A DNA stretch of 64,000 nt from Enterovibrio norvegicus FF-33 (GCF_000286835.2 NZ_AJYD02000038.1:3081632-3145631); one strand, 5' to 3'. Positions 29,477 to 39,037 are shown, counted from the stretch's first letter. The notes: generated from the sequence alone by a model not told the origin. Numbers and translations are program-made.

Positions 29477-29836
29477 ATGAACGTGATCACGCTGCGTCGC
29501 CATTGTGAGGCGTTGGTCGGAATCCGCCATGACGTGAAATGGGGCGGCGTCGATGTTTACAGCGTGCATCAAACCAAAATGGTATGCATCTTTTATGATG
29601 GCAACAAAATGGCGTGCAAAGTCCCTGACGACTTATTTTTGATGATGGCCGAAATTCCGGGATGTCGTCCAGCACCGCATTTAGCGAGAGTCGGGTGGAT
29701 TGAGTTTGGCCTTGAGTGCACTCTGCCCAATGCGGAGATAGAGAGTATCATTACCCGATCGTGGCATTTGGTGGTTGATAAATTACCAAAATACGTTCAA
29801 AAGGCGTTACGGCAAAACGACAGCCATCACGGTTAA
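29477..29836 (+). CDS. MmcQ/YjbR family protein
   Basis: A 119-residue YjbR-like protein with the CyaY-like double-wing fold, proposed as DNA-binding, function not established. Family features are the N-terminal LRRHCEALVGIRHDVKWG, the beta-strand MVCIFYDGNKMACKVPDD and HLARVGWIEF. Its ATG directly abuts the stop of the DUF1499 gene (no gap), showing one operon. A terminator follows. Confidence 0.85.
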   Translation: MNVITLRRHCEALVGIRHDVKWGGVDVYSVHQTKMVCIFYDGNKMACKVPDDLFLMMAEIPGCRPAPHLARVGWIEFGLECTLPNAEIESIITRSWHLVVDKLPKYVQKALRQNDSHHG

Positions 29837-29845
29837 AAACATAAA

Positions 29846-29869
29846 AAACGCAGTCTGTTCACTGCGTTT
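29846..29869. terminator. Bidirectional terminator
   Basis: The stem AAACGCAGT (29846-29854) / ACTGCGTTT (29861-29869) lies between the convergent yjbR-type and winged-helix genes. Confidence 0.8.
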
Positions 29870-29874
29870 CTCTT

Positions 29875-30156
29875 TTAGCCTGCGAGGGTGCCAACAATAT
29901 CTCTTTTACGGTTTTCTACCCATTCGCGCTTGAAGGGACCCCAATCAGTCAGACGATAGTAGCCATCGTTATGACGACGTCCGTCTTGAATAAATGCCAA
30001 CTCGATACCTAAACCAGCTAACGACTTAATCACGTCTTGAATGGTACGACGCGGCCAACCGGTCGCTTCTATCAAACGCGGAACGTTCGGGCGTTCCATT
30101 TCTTCTACCAAGAAAGCGAGATACAGTCTTCTTGCAAAAACCGGATTCAGTTCCAT
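29875..30156 (-). CDS. Small winged-helix DNA-binding protein
   Basis: A 93-residue protein. The segment RLIEATGWPRRTIQDVIKSL is a helix-turn-helix, and GIELAFIQDGRRHNDGYYRL fits the beta wing. It is therefore a likely transcription regulator; I do not recognise a named family member. It is monocistronic. The start follows a GGAGG-type ribosome site (GAGGTCTC on the minus strand) just before the ATG at 30156. Confidence 0.75.
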   Translation of the reverse strand: MELNPVFARRLYLAFLVEEMERPNVPRLIEATGWPRRTIQDVIKSLAGLGIELAFIQDGRRHNDGYYRLTDWGPFKREWVENRKRDIVGTLAG

Positions 30157-30356
30157 TGAGACCTCCTAATATGACTTTCCCCATTATTCAATGAATAGCA
30201 TTTGACGTATTGCGCTTGATCAATATGAATGCGCATTCACGGGGACGCACTCGTCACTTAGAGAACTCCGACCCGTTCTCCTACGTTCCGCTCAACAGAA
30301 AACAGAAACTGCCACCCGCAAAGGGGCAAAACACCAATAGTTATCGACTCACAAAA

Positions 30357-30707
30357 TTACACCGCTATTGTTTGTACTCCCTGAGTGCTCATACCACCTT
30401 GAGTGACCGATCCCTGCTCTGCGCACCAAGCGCCTTGAATGGCATTGATCAAGTTCTCTACTCTTGGGTCATCAATGCGGTAGAAAACTGATTGAGAAGA
30501 TTTACGCGTCGCCACGAGTCCCGCTTGGCGTAACACGGTTAGGTGCTGAGAGAATGCTGACTGGCTCAATGCACTGTTTTGCAATAAGTGGGAAACATTA
30601 CGCTCCCCTTCGCGCAATTGGCAAAGCACCATCAGCCGTTCAGGATGCGATAAAATACGCAGCACTTTTGCCGCTTCCGTTGCTTCATCTAAAAATTCTT
30701 GCGCCAT
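30357..30707 (-). CDS. ArsR-family transcriptional regulator (possible BigR/YgaV-like thiol sensor)
   Basis: A 116-residue ArsR/SmtB winged-helix dimer. The recognition helix region is ALSQSAFSQHLTVLRQAGLV and the wing follows with KSSQSVFYRI. Two cysteines, one in MVLCQLREGE and one in GAWCAEQ near the C-terminus, fall where BigR/SqrR-type persulfide sensors have theirs; that comparison is from memory and makes a thiol-sensing role possible, not proven. Metal-site residues of classic ArsR are not evident. The ATG at 30707 is preferred over an in-frame TTG six codons earlier. A perfect inverted repeat lies in its promoter. Confidence 0.85.
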   Translation of the reverse strand: MAQEFLDEATEAAKVLRILSHPERLMVLCQLREGERNVSHLLQNSALSQSAFSQHLTVLRQAGLVATRKSSQSVFYRIDDPRVENLINAIQGAWCAEQGSVTQGGMSTQGVQTIAV

Positions 30708-30732
30708 ATTTTCTTTCTCACTCAAAACGTCA

Positions 30733-30781
30733 CTACATTAGATTTAACTAAAGTTAACTATATTAGTCAAACCTAATGTAG
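30733..30781. promoter_or_regulatory. Inverted repeat upstream of the arsR-type gene (candidate operator)
   Basis: CTACATTAG (30733-30741) and CTAATGTAG (30773-30781) form a perfect 9-bp inverted repeat with a 31-bp AT-rich spacer. It lies 26 bp upstream of the regulator's ATG, where an autoregulatory operator is expected. Confidence 0.55.
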
Positions 30782-30904
30782 CACTTTCGATATTGCTGTT
30801 TTAACGAAAGGATTGTTTCTGAATCGATAACTGAGAGTGCCTTGCTTTCAAAACGTTGGAATGTCAATCTACGGCAAAAGACGACAAGTAAGAGGAAGCC
30901 GTCA

Positions 30905-31255
30905 ATGACCACCATGGTTTACGGGATAAAAAATTGTGACACCATCAAGAAAGCGTTGAAGTGGCTCGAGGCGGAAGATAAAGCTTTCACCTTTCACGAC
31001 TACCGTAAAGATGGCATCGACCAAGACATGCTGAAACAGTTTGTCGAAGTGCTAGGTTGGGAAGCGATGTTGAACAAACGTGGCACCACTTTCCGTGCCT
31101 TGTCTGAAGAGCAGAAAAGCAACCTCGACGAGACCAATGCCGTTGCACTGATGTTGGTGCATCCTGCGATGATCAAACGCCCACTTCTGGCGCACAATGG
31201 CAATTACTACCTTGGCTTTAAGCCCGACGAATACACCACCATTTTTAGCGAATAA
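30905..31255 (+). CDS. ArsC/Spx-like protein YffB
   Basis: A 116-residue thioredoxin-fold protein of the ArsC family. The N-terminal MVYGIKNCDTIKKALKWLE has a single Cys in CDTIKK, as in E. coli YffB, so it is not a classic arsenate reductase. It proposes a glutathione-dependent thiol role by family. The ATG at 30905 follows AGAGGA; the frame is open for 21 codons further upstream. It is directly upstream of dapE, the order also found in E. coli. Confidence 0.88.
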   Translation: MTTMVYGIKNCDTIKKALKWLEAEDKAFTFHDYRKDGIDQDMLKQFVEVLGWEAMLNKRGTTFRALSEEQKSNLDETNAVALMLVHPAMIKRPLLAHNGNYYLGFKPDEYTTIFSE

Positions 31256-31279
31256 TCGAAAGTAAGGACACTTCTACTC

Positions 31280-32416
31280 ATGACAGACAGCGCTGTATTG
31301 TCTTTGGCCAAGGATTTAATCGGCCGCCCCTCCGTTACCCCCATCGATGAAGGTTGTCAGGAGCTGATGATTCAGCGTCTTGAAGCACTCGGTTTCACCA
31401 TTGAACGCCTCGTGTTTGAAGACACCACCAACCTATGGGCACGCCGTGGCACCGCATCGCCGCTGTTTGCGTTTGCAGGCCACACAGATGTCGTACCCGC
31501 GGGTCCTTTAGAGCAATGGCACACGCCTCCTTTTGAACCGACTTTGATTGATGGCTATCTGCATGGTCGCGGCGCAGCGGACATGAAAGGCTCACTGGCC
31601 GCCATGGTCGTTGCTGTGGAGCGTTTTATTGCTGATAACCCTGATCACACTGGCTCGATTGCTTTTCTGATCACGTCAGATGAAGAAGGCCCGTTTATCA
31701 ACGGCACCACCCGCGTGGTTGATACATTAATGGCGCGCAATGAAATTATCGACATGTGCATAGTGGGTGAGCCATCAAGCACACACGCCGTTGGTGATGT
31801 GGTAAAAAATGGCCGTCGTGGCTCTATTACAGGCGATGTCACCATTAAAGGGATTCAGGGCCACGTTGCTTACCCACAGCTGGCACGAAACCCTATCCAT
31901 CAGGCACTACCTGCACTCACAGAGCTTGCGGCTATTCAGTGGGACGAAGGCAATGAATACTTTCCGCCCACCAGTTTTCAGATCCCAAACCTGTCATCAG
32001 GTACTGGCGCAAGCAATGTGATCCCAGGTGACTTCAAGGTGCAGTTTAACCTGAGGTTCAGCACAGAATTAACCGCTGATGATATCAAAGCGCGTGTTCA
32101 TTCCGTGTTGGATGCGCACGGCTTAGACTACGATCTAGCTTGGACCTTTAGCGGTCATCCCTTTTTGACAGACACGGGCTCTTTGCTTGTTGCAGTTGTC
32201 GATGCGGTTGATGAAGTTAACCATCAAAAACCACAGCTTTTGACCACTGGCGGCACATCTGATGGTCGATTTATTGCACAAATGGGCACACAAGTGATTG
32301 AACTTGGCCCCGTCAATGCCACCATTCACAAAGTGAACGAGTGCGTAAAAGTGGCGGATCTTGAGAAGCTGACCGATATGTACCAAAAAGTGCTGGAGAA
32401 ACTTTTCGCCAAATGA
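31280..32416 (+). CDS. dapE: Succinyl-diaminopimelate desuccinylase
   Basis: A zinc enzyme of lysine and meso-diaminopimelate synthesis, which feeds peptidoglycan. The 378-residue M20-fold protein has the metal ligands in [11 protein letters not shown] (His), GRGAADMKG (Asp), SDEEGPF (catalytic Glu pair) and the late [13 protein letters not shown] (His). The dimerisation lid domain lies at about 180-295. Its stop overlaps the ATG of the M15 peptidase gene. Confidence 0.97.
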   Translation: MTDSAVLSLAKDLIGRPSVTPIDEGCQELMIQRLEALGFTIERLVFEDTTNLWARRGTASPLFAFAGHTDVVPAGPLEQWHTPPFEPTLIDGYLHGRGAADMKGSLAAMVVAVERFIADNPDHTGSIAFLITSDEEGPFINGTTRVVDTLMARNEIIDMCIVGEPSSTHAVGDVVKNGRRGSITGDVTIKGIQGHVAYPQLARNPIHQALPALTELAAIQWDEGNEYFPPTSFQIPNLSSGTGASNVIPGDFKVQFNLRFSTELTADDIKARVHSVLDAHGLDYDLAWTFSGHPFLTDTGSLLVAVVDAVDEVNHQKPQLLTTGGTSDGRFIAQMGTQVIELGPVNATIHKVNECVKVADLEKLTDMYQKVLEKLFAK

Positions 32417-33084
32417 GTTGGACCATTTCGTCTCTGACAGGCCAAACACGCGATCATCTGGTAGAGCTGGATGATCGCTTGCTGCACCGCGACATTGTGG
32501 ATGATTTTGTTCGCCTACAAGAAAGCGCAAAAGCCGCCGGCTTTGAACTTGTCATTGCCAGCAGCTTTCGCGATTTTGATCGTCAGAAACTGATTTGGAA
32601 CAGCAAATTTTCAGGTGATCGCCCGATCTTGGATGATAACGGTAATACTCTTGAACCAAGCACGCTGACCGATGATGAAAAAGTGCAGGCCATTTTACGC
32701 TGGTCTGCGCTACCCGGTGCTAGCCGTCATCATTGGGGCACAGACATGGATATCTATGCGGCAAACTTGTTACCAGAAGGCGTGAGCATTCAGCTTGAAC
32801 CTTGGGAGTATCTATCCGGTCATCAAGCTCCTTTTTTTGCATGGCTGGAAGCAAACCTAGCCAGCTTTGGCTTTTTCTTTCCCTATCGTGAAGACAGAGG
32901 CGGCGTTGCCTTTGAGCCATGGCATATCAGCCATCAGGTCGTCACCTCTGGATTGCTCGACTCGTTAACGGAAGAGGTTTTACGGGACGTTATCGCAACG
33001 TCTGACATCGGTGGGCGTGACGCTATCCTTTTGTCACTCAAAGGGATATATTCAAAGTACATTGCCAATGTGTGCGAGGCCTGA
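32413..33084 (+). CDS. M15-family (VanY-like) D-alanyl-D-alanine carboxypeptidase
   Basis: A 223-residue zinc peptidase fold. The metal-binding motifs are [10 protein letters not shown] (SxHxxGxAxD type; His and Asp ligands, about residue 104) and EPWHISH (general base Glu and third ligand His, about 174). No signal peptide is seen, which is unusual for an enzyme acting on murein and suggests cytoplasmic peptides as substrate or an unrecognised export route. It overlaps dapE by four bases (ATGA) and precedes a DUF2897 gene. Confidence 0.85.
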   Translation: MSWTISSLTGQTRDHLVELDDRLLHRDIVDDFVRLQESAKAAGFELVIASSFRDFDRQKLIWNSKFSGDRPILDDNGNTLEPSTLTDDEKVQAILRWSALPGASRHHWGTDMDIYAANLLPEGVSIQLEPWEYLSGHQAPFFAWLEANLASFGFFFPYREDRGGVAFEPWHISHQVVTSGLLDSLTEEVLRDVIATSDIGGRDAILLSLKGIYSKYIANVCEA

Positions 33085-33085
33085 C

Positions 33086-33298
33086 ATGGACATTCTCACT
33101 AACCCCTACTTCATCATTTTTATCGTGGTCGCGGTGGTGGTCAGCAATATCATGGCGTTAAAGTACACCGCAAAATCCAAATTTGGTATGCGACAGAAAG
33201 ACAAGATAAAAGACGTCATGGTTGGCAAAGAACAACAAAAGAAAAGCGCACCAACTGACGACGATAACCATGATCCTGATAACAAGTCTTCATCCTGA
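33086..33298 (+). CDS. DUF2897 small membrane protein
   Basis: A 70-residue protein with one N-terminal membrane helix (NPYFIIFIVVAVVVSNIMAL), then ALKYTAKSKFGM and a charged, disordered tail rich in Asp and Lys. It matches DUF2897 of vibrios by eye. The ATG lies one base after the M15 stop, with GAGG upstream, so it is the last gene of yffB-dapE-M15-DUF2897. Confidence 0.8.
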   Translation: MDILTNPYFIIFIVVAVVVSNIMALKYTAKSKFGMRQKDKIKDVMVGKEQQKKSAPTDDDNHDPDNKSSS

Positions 33299-33313
33299 TG
33301 ATCACGTTCAATG

Positions 33314-33335
33314 AGGCGACCTAAGGTCGCCTTTT
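33314..33335 (+). terminator. Rho-independent terminator of the dapE operon
   Basis: The 8-bp stem AGGCGACC (33314-33321) / GGTCGCCT (33325-33332) with loop TAA, then a T-run. Confidence 0.85.
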
Positions 33336-33387
33336 TACTTTCATTTTTTCATCCCCACTCTACGTACATTCCGCACATGGATTTTTT

Positions 33388-33403
33388 AGGCAAGCGTTTG
33401 CTT
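33388..33403 (+). promoter_or_regulatory. PurR box candidate upstream of purC
   Basis: AGGCAAGCGTTTGCTT agrees with the PurR consensus ACGCAAACGTTTGCGT at 13 of 16 positions (counted by eye), including the CGTTTGC half. It lies about 110 bp before the purC start, so purine repression of purC is likely. Confidence 0.65.
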
Positions 33404-33510
33404 TTTCACTAACAGCACAAAAGAGTTCTGGTATGATGCCAACAAATGGGTGATGTGAGCTCTCTCATCACTTTGTGTTTTGCCGTATAACCCTAGATAG
33501 GAATGTCTCA

Positions 33511-34614
33511 ATGAGCCTTGCGGATCAAGTTCTCGCCGTTAACGACGATCTTCCCATTCGTACCCACCAGCCTGTTCACAGCGGAAAAGTACGTTCTGTT
33601 TACTGGCTGACTGAAGAAGACAGTCAGCGCCTTATCAAAGAGAAAGGCTACGATGTCGCCCCTGATGCGCCGCTCGCCATCATGGTGATCAGCGATCGTA
33701 TCTCAGCATTCGATTGCATTTGGCAAGGTGAAGGTGGTTTAAAAGGCGTGCCAGGCAAAGGCGCAGCACTCAATGCGATTTCCAATCATTGGTTCAAGCT
33801 GTTTAAAGAAAATGGTTTAGCAGACAGCCATATTCTCGATATTCCCCATCCTTTTGTCTGGATCGTGCAAAAAGCCAAACCCATTAAAGTGGAAGCCATT
33901 TGCCGTCAGTACATCACGGGCTCTATGTGGCGTGCGTATGAAAAAGGCGAACGTGAATTTTGCGGTATCGCATTGCCAGAAGGCTTGGCAAGAGACAAGA
34001 AACTGCCTGAGCTTTTGATCACGCCTTCGACCAAAGGAATTCTGAAAGGGATTCCGGGCGTGCCAGAGGCCGATGACGTGAATATCACCCGCAAAAACAT
34101 TGAAAACAATATCGCCGCGTTTAATTTCTCATCCGTGGATGATATAGCCCGCTATGAGACGTTGCTGAAAGAAGGCTTTGGCGTGATCAGCAAGGCGCTG
34201 GAAGAAGTGGGGCAAACGTTTGTCGATACCAAGTTTGAATTTGGTTACGTCACCGATGCTACAGGTCAGGAGAAGCTGATCTATATGGACGAAGTAGGCA
34301 CGCCTGATTCATCACGCATCTGGGACACGGCAGAATACAACGCTGGCAAGATTGTTGAAAACTCAAAAGAAGGGTTTCGACAGTTCTTGCTCAAGTACTT
34401 CCCTGACCCAGACATTCTGTTGAATAAAAACCGTATGCCTGAGCGTGAAGCATTGGCTCGCGACAACATCTTGCCTGAAGAAGCCTTGATGGATATTTCT
34501 CGCACCTATATTGGTATTGCTGAGAAAATCGTCGGTCATCCGATCCATTTAAGTGAAAATCCTAAGCAAGAAATTGTTGCTATCTTGAAAGCGGATTACG
34601 GTTTGGTTGATTGA
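33511..34614 (+). CDS. purC: SAICAR synthetase PurC (long vibrio form)
   Basis: It joins aspartate to CAIR in de novo purine synthesis. The protein has 367 residues, longer than the about 237-residue E. coli form, matching the longer type in vibrios. It has [15 protein letters not shown] near the start, [26 protein letters not shown] and [20 protein letters not shown]. The ATG at 33511 is the conserved start MSLADQ; an in-frame extension of 12 codons is not supported. It has a PurR box upstream and a bidirectional terminator after. Confidence 0.95.
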   Translation: MSLADQVLAVNDDLPIRTHQPVHSGKVRSVYWLTEEDSQRLIKEKGYDVAPDAPLAIMVISDRISAFDCIWQGEGGLKGVPGKGAALNAISNHWFKLFKENGLADSHILDIPHPFVWIVQKAKPIKVEAICRQYITGSMWRAYEKGEREFCGIALPEGLARDKKLPELLITPSTKGILKGIPGVPEADDVNITRKNIENNIAAFNFSSVDDIARYETLLKEGFGVISKALEEVGQTFVDTKFEFGYVTDATGQEKLIYMDEVGTPDSSRIWDTAEYNAGKIVENSKEGFRQFLLKYFPDPDILLNKNRMPEREALARDNILPEEALMDISRTYIGIAEKIVGHPIHLSENPKQEIVAILKADYGLVD

Positions 34615-34638
34615 ACTTACGCCGAGTGACCTAACAAA

Positions 34639-34670
34639 AAAAGAGAGGACGCCAAGGCGTCCTCTCTTTT
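34639..34670. terminator. Bidirectional terminator between purC and bamC
   Basis: A 15-bp stem AAAAGAGAGGACGCC / GGCGTCCTCTCTTTT with an AA loop. Confidence 0.92.
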
Positions 34671-34693
34671 CATATCAGTAATCAGTAAGCAAA

Positions 34694-35719
34694 CTAGTTA
34701 CGATTCAAACGCTCAACAGCTGCAACCAGTGCAGGGCTAAGGCTTGCCAGTTGCTCTTCTGGCACAGGTTTACCTGCACTGTCTGTCACATTAATTGACG
34801 TACGGTTGCCCAAATCACCGAGCAGAATACTGTAATTCTTACGCTCTAACTGAAGCGGTTGAACACCCAAATCTTGCCAGAACTCATCATCCTGATCTTT
34901 AAGCGCCACATTCAAGGTACCCTGAGATCGGTTACGATCTTCAATGGTAAAGCCAAGTTCATTGAGAATATTCGGCAAACGCTCCCAGAACACATCGTAT
35001 GGAGCACGTGCGATGATAACAGGCAGACCACTGCGGTCTTTACCTAAGCTGATCGGAATATTCTTCACCAGCTCCTGTGCTTTCAAACGGGCTTCTTCAC
35101 GCAAGTCGTTGTCATAACGCGCAGTGATCAAGTTAGTCATTTGAACGTTGTAACGCTCGCGGGAAGCCAAACGCAGATTCTCCGCTTCGCCGTTCCGTTT
35201 CCATTCCACCATTTCGATGCGGAAACCGTAACGAGCACGCTCTTCAATTGGCGTGAGGATATAGCGACTTTCGATCACTTCCTCATCATCTTCAATGGTC
35301 CACACAATCCAATCGGTTTCGATGCTGTCCGCAGATGCAGAGCGAACCGGAATTTGGGTTAACGAAGCCATTTCTTCAATCGTTTGCCACAAGCGCTGTG
35401 CTTGCTCAGCGCGCGGCATCCAAACGGTGACACCTTCAGCATCTTGTTCGTAACGTGCGCCAGGGATCAACTCTAGAATTTGCTGAGGTGGTCGAATATC
35501 AATATCACGCCCAATTGGGCCATCGAATTCACGCTCTGGAATACGATAAGCGCCAGAAAACTCTGGTTGCTGATCTGGCAATGTTTCCCACTGAGACAAT
35601 GCAGATGTATCGAGATACTCGAAATCATCCGACGCTTGGCGTCGTTTATCGGCACTTGAACAAGCCGCCAATGAGGCGACCAGTACTACACTCAAGCCGA
35701 GTTTAAAAACAGGTTTCAT
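34694..35719 (-). CDS. bamC: Outer-membrane assembly lipoprotein BamC
   Basis: BamC is a lipoprotein of the BAM complex that folds outer-membrane beta-barrel proteins, including the two porins in this window. The 341-residue protein has a lipobox LAAC (Cys20) after a hydrophobic signal, an unstructured N-terminal stretch of about 80 residues that binds BamD (RRQASDDFEYLDTSALSQWE), and two helix-grip domains (about 90-210 and 225-340). It lies 18 bp after dapA in the conserved dapA-bamC operon. Confidence 0.93.
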   Translation of the reverse strand: MKPVFKLGLSVVLVASLAACSSADKRRQASDDFEYLDTSALSQWETLPDQQPEFSGAYRIPEREFDGPIGRDIDIRPPQQILELIPGARYEQDAEGVTVWMPRAEQAQRLWQTIEEMASLTQIPVRSASADSIETDWIVWTIEDDEEVIESRYILTPIEERARYGFRIEMVEWKRNGEAENLRLASRERYNVQMTNLITARYDNDLREEARLKAQELVKNIPISLGKDRSGLPVIIARAPYDVFWERLPNILNELGFTIEDRNRSQGTLNVALKDQDDEFWQDLGVQPLQLERKNYSILLGDLGNRTSINVTDSAGKPVPEEQLASLSPALVAAVERLNRN

Positions 35720-35737
35720 TAAATCTCCAAAGAAGCG

Positions 35738-36616
35738 TTACAGTATGCCTGCATCAAGCAATGCCTGTTTCACTCGAGGCTGTAAGTCAGCATTCAAAAC
35801 AGTGAGAGGCAAACGCAGCGTACCATCAGCAATCAAGCCCATTTCATGCAATGCCCATTTTACAGGGATTGGGTTCGCTTCTACGAAAAGATCGTTGTGC
35901 AGCGGCATCAGCTTTTCATTGATTGAACGGGCTTCATCCATTTCACCTGCCAGCGCTAGCTTCATCATTTTCGCCATTTGCGCGGCAGCAATATTGTTCG
36001 TAACAGAAATCACGCCATGACCGCCCGCTGCGACGAAATCAAGGCCAGTGAAGTCATCACCACTTAATAAGAGAAAATCTTCACGACAAAGTTCACGGTG
36101 TTGACGCACACGATCGAGATCACCGGTCGCATCTTTGATGCCAATGATGTTCTTGAACTCAGAAAGACGACCCACGGTTTCAGGCAGCATGTCTGCGACG
36201 GTACGACCTGGCACGTTATAAAGAATCTGTGGCAGTTCGCTAGACTCAGAGATGGCTTTAAAATGCTGATACAAACCTTCTTGTGAAGGTTTGTTGTAAT
36301 AAGGCACCACGCTCAAGCAACCCGCAATGCCTGAGCCTGCGAACATTTTGCTAAAAGTAATGGCTTCATGCGTTGCATTTGCACCTGTCCCTGCAATGAC
36401 AGGAATACGGCCATCTGCAAACTCCAGTGTTTTCAGAACAATCTTGATGTGCTCTTCGACGGTGACAGTTGCAGACTCACCCGTTGTTCCCACAGAAACA
36501 ATGGCGTCAGTTCCAGCATCAACGTGAAAATCAACGAGATTTTTTAAACTGGCGTAATCAATCTCACCAGAGCTATCCATCGGCGTGGCAAGTGCCACGA
36601 TACTTCCTGAAAACAT
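35738..36616 (-). CDS. dapA: 4-hydroxy-tetrahydrodipicolinate synthase
   Basis: The first committed enzyme of lysine and diaminopimelate synthesis, condensing pyruvate with aspartate semialdehyde. It is a 292-residue TIM barrel; the Schiff-base lysine is in [10 protein letters not shown] (about residue 161), the Tyr region is [10 protein letters not shown] and the pyruvate-binding site is [10 protein letters not shown]. The start [13 protein letters not shown] at 36616, behind GGAGAAGG, is the family start; an upstream 19-codon extension is spurious. It is first in the dapA-bamC operon. Confidence 0.96.
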   Translation of the reverse strand: MFSGSIVALATPMDSSGEIDYASLKNLVDFHVDAGTDAIVSVGTTGESATVTVEEHIKIVLKTLEFADGRIPVIAGTGANATHEAITFSKMFAGSGIAGCLSVVPYYNKPSQEGLYQHFKAISESSELPQILYNVPGRTVADMLPETVGRLSEFKNIIGIKDATGDLDRVRQHRELCREDFLLLSGDDFTGLDFVAAGGHGVISVTNNIAAAQMAKMMKLALAGEMDEARSINEKLMPLHNDLFVEANPIPVKWALHEMGLIADGTLRLPLTVLNADLQPRVKQALLDAGIL

Positions 36617-36974
36617 TTCCTTCTCCAAAAATGCGTTTTCGACCATGGTACTTTTGGCGCAGGGCAAAAACAAGCGTATAGAGTAGGCCTATTCCTTGTG
36701 TTTGCGCGGTTGATCACCGTGAAAATGAACGATATTGTTCATTGAAACGTATACCTTTTCTCTAAATGACTAAATGCGTTTTTTCTTATAGTCGCATTTT
36801 CGGTGCAGTTGAAGCAGAAAACACGAATTTCTTGCCTCAATGCTATTGCTGCACCATGAGAGATTGGGTCAAAAAACATCGCGTTTCCATGCCAAAATGC
36901 ATCGTAACGATCAGGCATTGACTGGCATTGTCGATCAATGAGCCACGAATGATAAAAATGAAAAAGGAAGACAC
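36617..36974. other. Gene-free divergent region between dapA and bcp
   Basis: In V. cholerae and E. coli the glycine-cleavage repressor gene gcvR sits between dapA and bcp. Here 358 bp hold only weak short frames and no recognisable gcvR remnant in any frame I read. The region should contain both divergent promoters. An AAGGAAG ribosome site precedes bcp. Confidence 0.5.
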
Positions 36975-37445
36975 ATGCAAACGTTAACCGCGGGTGTAGC
37001 TGCACCGGATTTTTCGCTGCAAGACCAAAATGGAAACACCGTTTCGCTAAGCCAGTTCAAAGGCAAAAATAAGGTGCTGGTATATTTCTATCCAAAAGCG
37101 ATGACGCCAGGTTGCACCACTCAGGCCTGTTCACTGCGTGACAGCAAAAGTGAGTTAGAGGCGTTAAACACGGTTGTTTTAGGTATTAGCCCTGATCCAG
37201 TAAAAAAACTGAAAGGCTTTGAAGAGAAGAAAGCGCTTAACTTTACGCTGCTGAGTGATGAAGACCACGCGGTGGCCGATACCTTTGGTGTTTGGGGACC
37301 GAAAAAATTCATGGGTCGTGAATATGATGGCATCCATCGCCTGAGTTTCTTGATTGGTGAAGACGGTAACGTTGAGCACGTGTTCAACAAATTCAAAACC
37401 AAAGATCACCACGACGTCGTCATTGGTTATCTCAAAGGCGAATAA
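36975..37445 (+). CDS. bcp: Thioredoxin-dependent peroxiredoxin Bcp
   Basis: An atypical/monomeric 2-Cys peroxiredoxin (PrxQ/BCP family) that reduces peroxides using thioredoxin. It has 156 residues. The peroxidatic Cys and resolving Cys lie in MTPGCTTQACSLRD, five residues apart, as in BCP. The catalytic Thr/Arg frame is KVLVYFYPKAMTPG and GIHRLSFLI. It is a single gene ahead of a very strong terminator. Confidence 0.95.
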   Translation: MQTLTAGVAAPDFSLQDQNGNTVSLSQFKGKNKVLVYFYPKAMTPGCTTQACSLRDSKSELEALNTVVLGISPDPVKKLKGFEEKKALNFTLLSDEDHAVADTFGVWGPKKFMGREYDGIHRLSFLIGEDGNVEHVFNKFKTKDHHDVVIGYLKGE

Positions 37446-37469
37446 CACCAAACGCGGTGTTACCAACTG

Positions 37470-37513
37470 ATAGAAAAGAGAAAGCCGACGATTGTCGGCT
37501 TTCTCTTTTCTAT
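37470..37513. terminator. Bidirectional terminator, 20-bp stem
   Basis: A perfect 20-bp stem (37470-37489 with 37494-37513; core GAAAGCCGAC) with a four-base loop GATT lies between bcp and the convergent FAD oxidoreductase gene. The stem is unusually long. Confidence 0.93.
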
Positions 37514-37534
37514 CATAGCTTGTCGCTTACTCTC

Positions 37535-39037
37535 TCATGACCGCTGAAAAATTGATTGCTCAGCAGGAAAAGGAAGCGCTAGTGCATCAGGAAACTCGCG
37601 ATTTCGCGCAATCAATTTAGCTTTCTCTACAATCGCATCTTGTTGCAGCGAGGCTGTGAGTATCAAAGACGGTGTTTGCCAACCGACGGGCAATGAAACC
37701 CAGCCCTTAGCTTCACAATGAGCAATAATACGGTCTGCAGCCTGAAGCGCCGACGAGGCTTTGACTAGCTCGACCCGCGCGTAACGCTCACCCTCAAATG
37801 TTGCATCTGCGGCGCGCAAACTAGGGTCGTTACCCGGTATCTGCTGAGCGCCACAAAGTGGTTTACCACCCACTTCTGCATGTTCAAAATCAGGCAACCA
37901 TTGACTGAAATGGGAAATAGCGCGTTCTGTTCGTTGACGAATGTCGCCCCACTCCCAGCCACCATCGGCTTTCACCACCATATGTTCTGGCAAATTCGGT
38001 TGTGCTGACTCAGCAGTGCTCGACACCAAACCACCTTCAAACAACGTGATGTCTTGGCTCATGCCGTGCAATTGAATAAACCCTTGGGCGTAGGGTGTCA
38101 GTTGCGCCATACCCTGCGGTGTGCCACGTTCGCCGTGTACGATGACCTCTGGCCACATACCCGGCTGCGATGGCCAATGCGCCACATAGGCAGCTTTGTA
38201 TTCCACCCAGCGCTGGCGCGGAAGCGATACTAGGTCGTCCAATACACCAGTACGAAAGCCACAAGCATTAATCACAAAATCGACCTGATGAGCCAGTGCA
38301 TTGCCATCAGTATCCTGCGTTCGAATCGTCCAACTGTCTTGCGACTTATCAAGACCTGTCACTTTTTGGTTGAGGTGTACTTGGCAATTGGGCGATTGCG
38401 CTAAACCAAGATCAGCAGTCGCAGCCATACGAAACACACTGAGTCCATATTCTTGCACTACGACCAAAGGAAACTTGAATTTGTCATGTGGCATAAACTT
38501 CGCCACAGGGATCAACCAGTCGTCAGGCGTTTGAGGGGTTTCTGGCAGTGGGCGCTGCGCCAAACGTACCAGATCCTCTTTCTCGTAGAGCGTGAAATAT
38601 TGGTCAGGCTCCCCCAAAACAGCGTTGTTTGGGTCACATTCAATAAGCGTACGGTAATGTTCAGTAAGCAGTGCAAGACGGCTCAAAATGGCATCTGGCT
38701 CTCCTGCATCTGTCGTTGGGATAGCAATAACGGTAGGGCGACGATTCACAGAGTGAGGATACGCACGTACTGTCGCAATAGATTGCTCCAGTAAGGCGAT
38801 ACACTGCGCTTCGGAAATCTCACGATAGAGATTACCGCCGGCATGTAAATGGCAAATCGGCGGACCACTGACCAAGCTCTTTCCCGCTTCAATCAAAAGC
38901 GTTTCAATGCCCAACCCTGCCATTTTTAATGCCGCAGTCGCACCTGCAACGCCGCCTCCGACAATACCGACTTTAAACGGCGCTTTTGTCGTCGCCAACC
39001 CTGAACGCTCATTACCCATCAAGATCGAAACTCTCAT
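37535..39037 (-). CDS. FAD-dependent oxidoreductase (DAO-type)
   Basis: A 500-residue flavoprotein. The Rossmann ADP-binding motif is KVGIVGGGVAGATAALKMAG (residues 22-41), with a beta-2 acidic end LLIEAGKS. A second FAD-contact region, ACGFRTGVLDD, lies near residue 256. It belongs to the D-amino-acid-oxidase-like group conserved in vibrios near perM; the substrate is unknown and I cannot infer it. No signal peptide or membrane helix is evident. The start at 39037 has a weak ribosome site; Met7 (39019) is an alternative. Confidence 0.8.
   Translation of the reverse strand: MRVSILMGNERSGLATTKAPFKVGIVGGGVAGATAALKMAGLGIETLLIEAGKSLVSGPPICHLHAGGNLYREISEAQCIALLEQSIATVRAYPHSVNRRPTVIAIPTTDAGEPDAILSRLALLTEHYRTLIECDPNNAVLGEPDQYFTLYEKEDLVRLAQRPLPETPQTPDDWLIPVAKFMPHDKFKFPLVVVQEYGLSVFRMAATADLGLAQSPNCQVHLNQKVTGLDKSQDSWTIRTQDTDGNALAHQVDFVINACGFRTGVLDDLVSLPRQRWVEYKAAYVAHWPSQPGMWPEVIVHGERGTPQGMAQLTPYAQGFIQLHGMSQDITLFEGGLVSSTAESAQPNLPEHMVVKADGGWEWGDIRQRTERAISHFSQWLPDFEHAEVGGKPLCGAQQIPGNDPSLRAADATFEGERYARVELVKASSALQAADRIIAHCEAKGWVSLPVGWQTPSLILTASLQQDAIVEKAKLIARNREFPDALALPFPAEQSIFQRS

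Noticed and set aside
36739..37005. 88-codon minus-strand frame between dapA and bcp
   Set aside because: No ribosome site, no similarity to gcvR or any family I know, and it overlaps the start of bcp.
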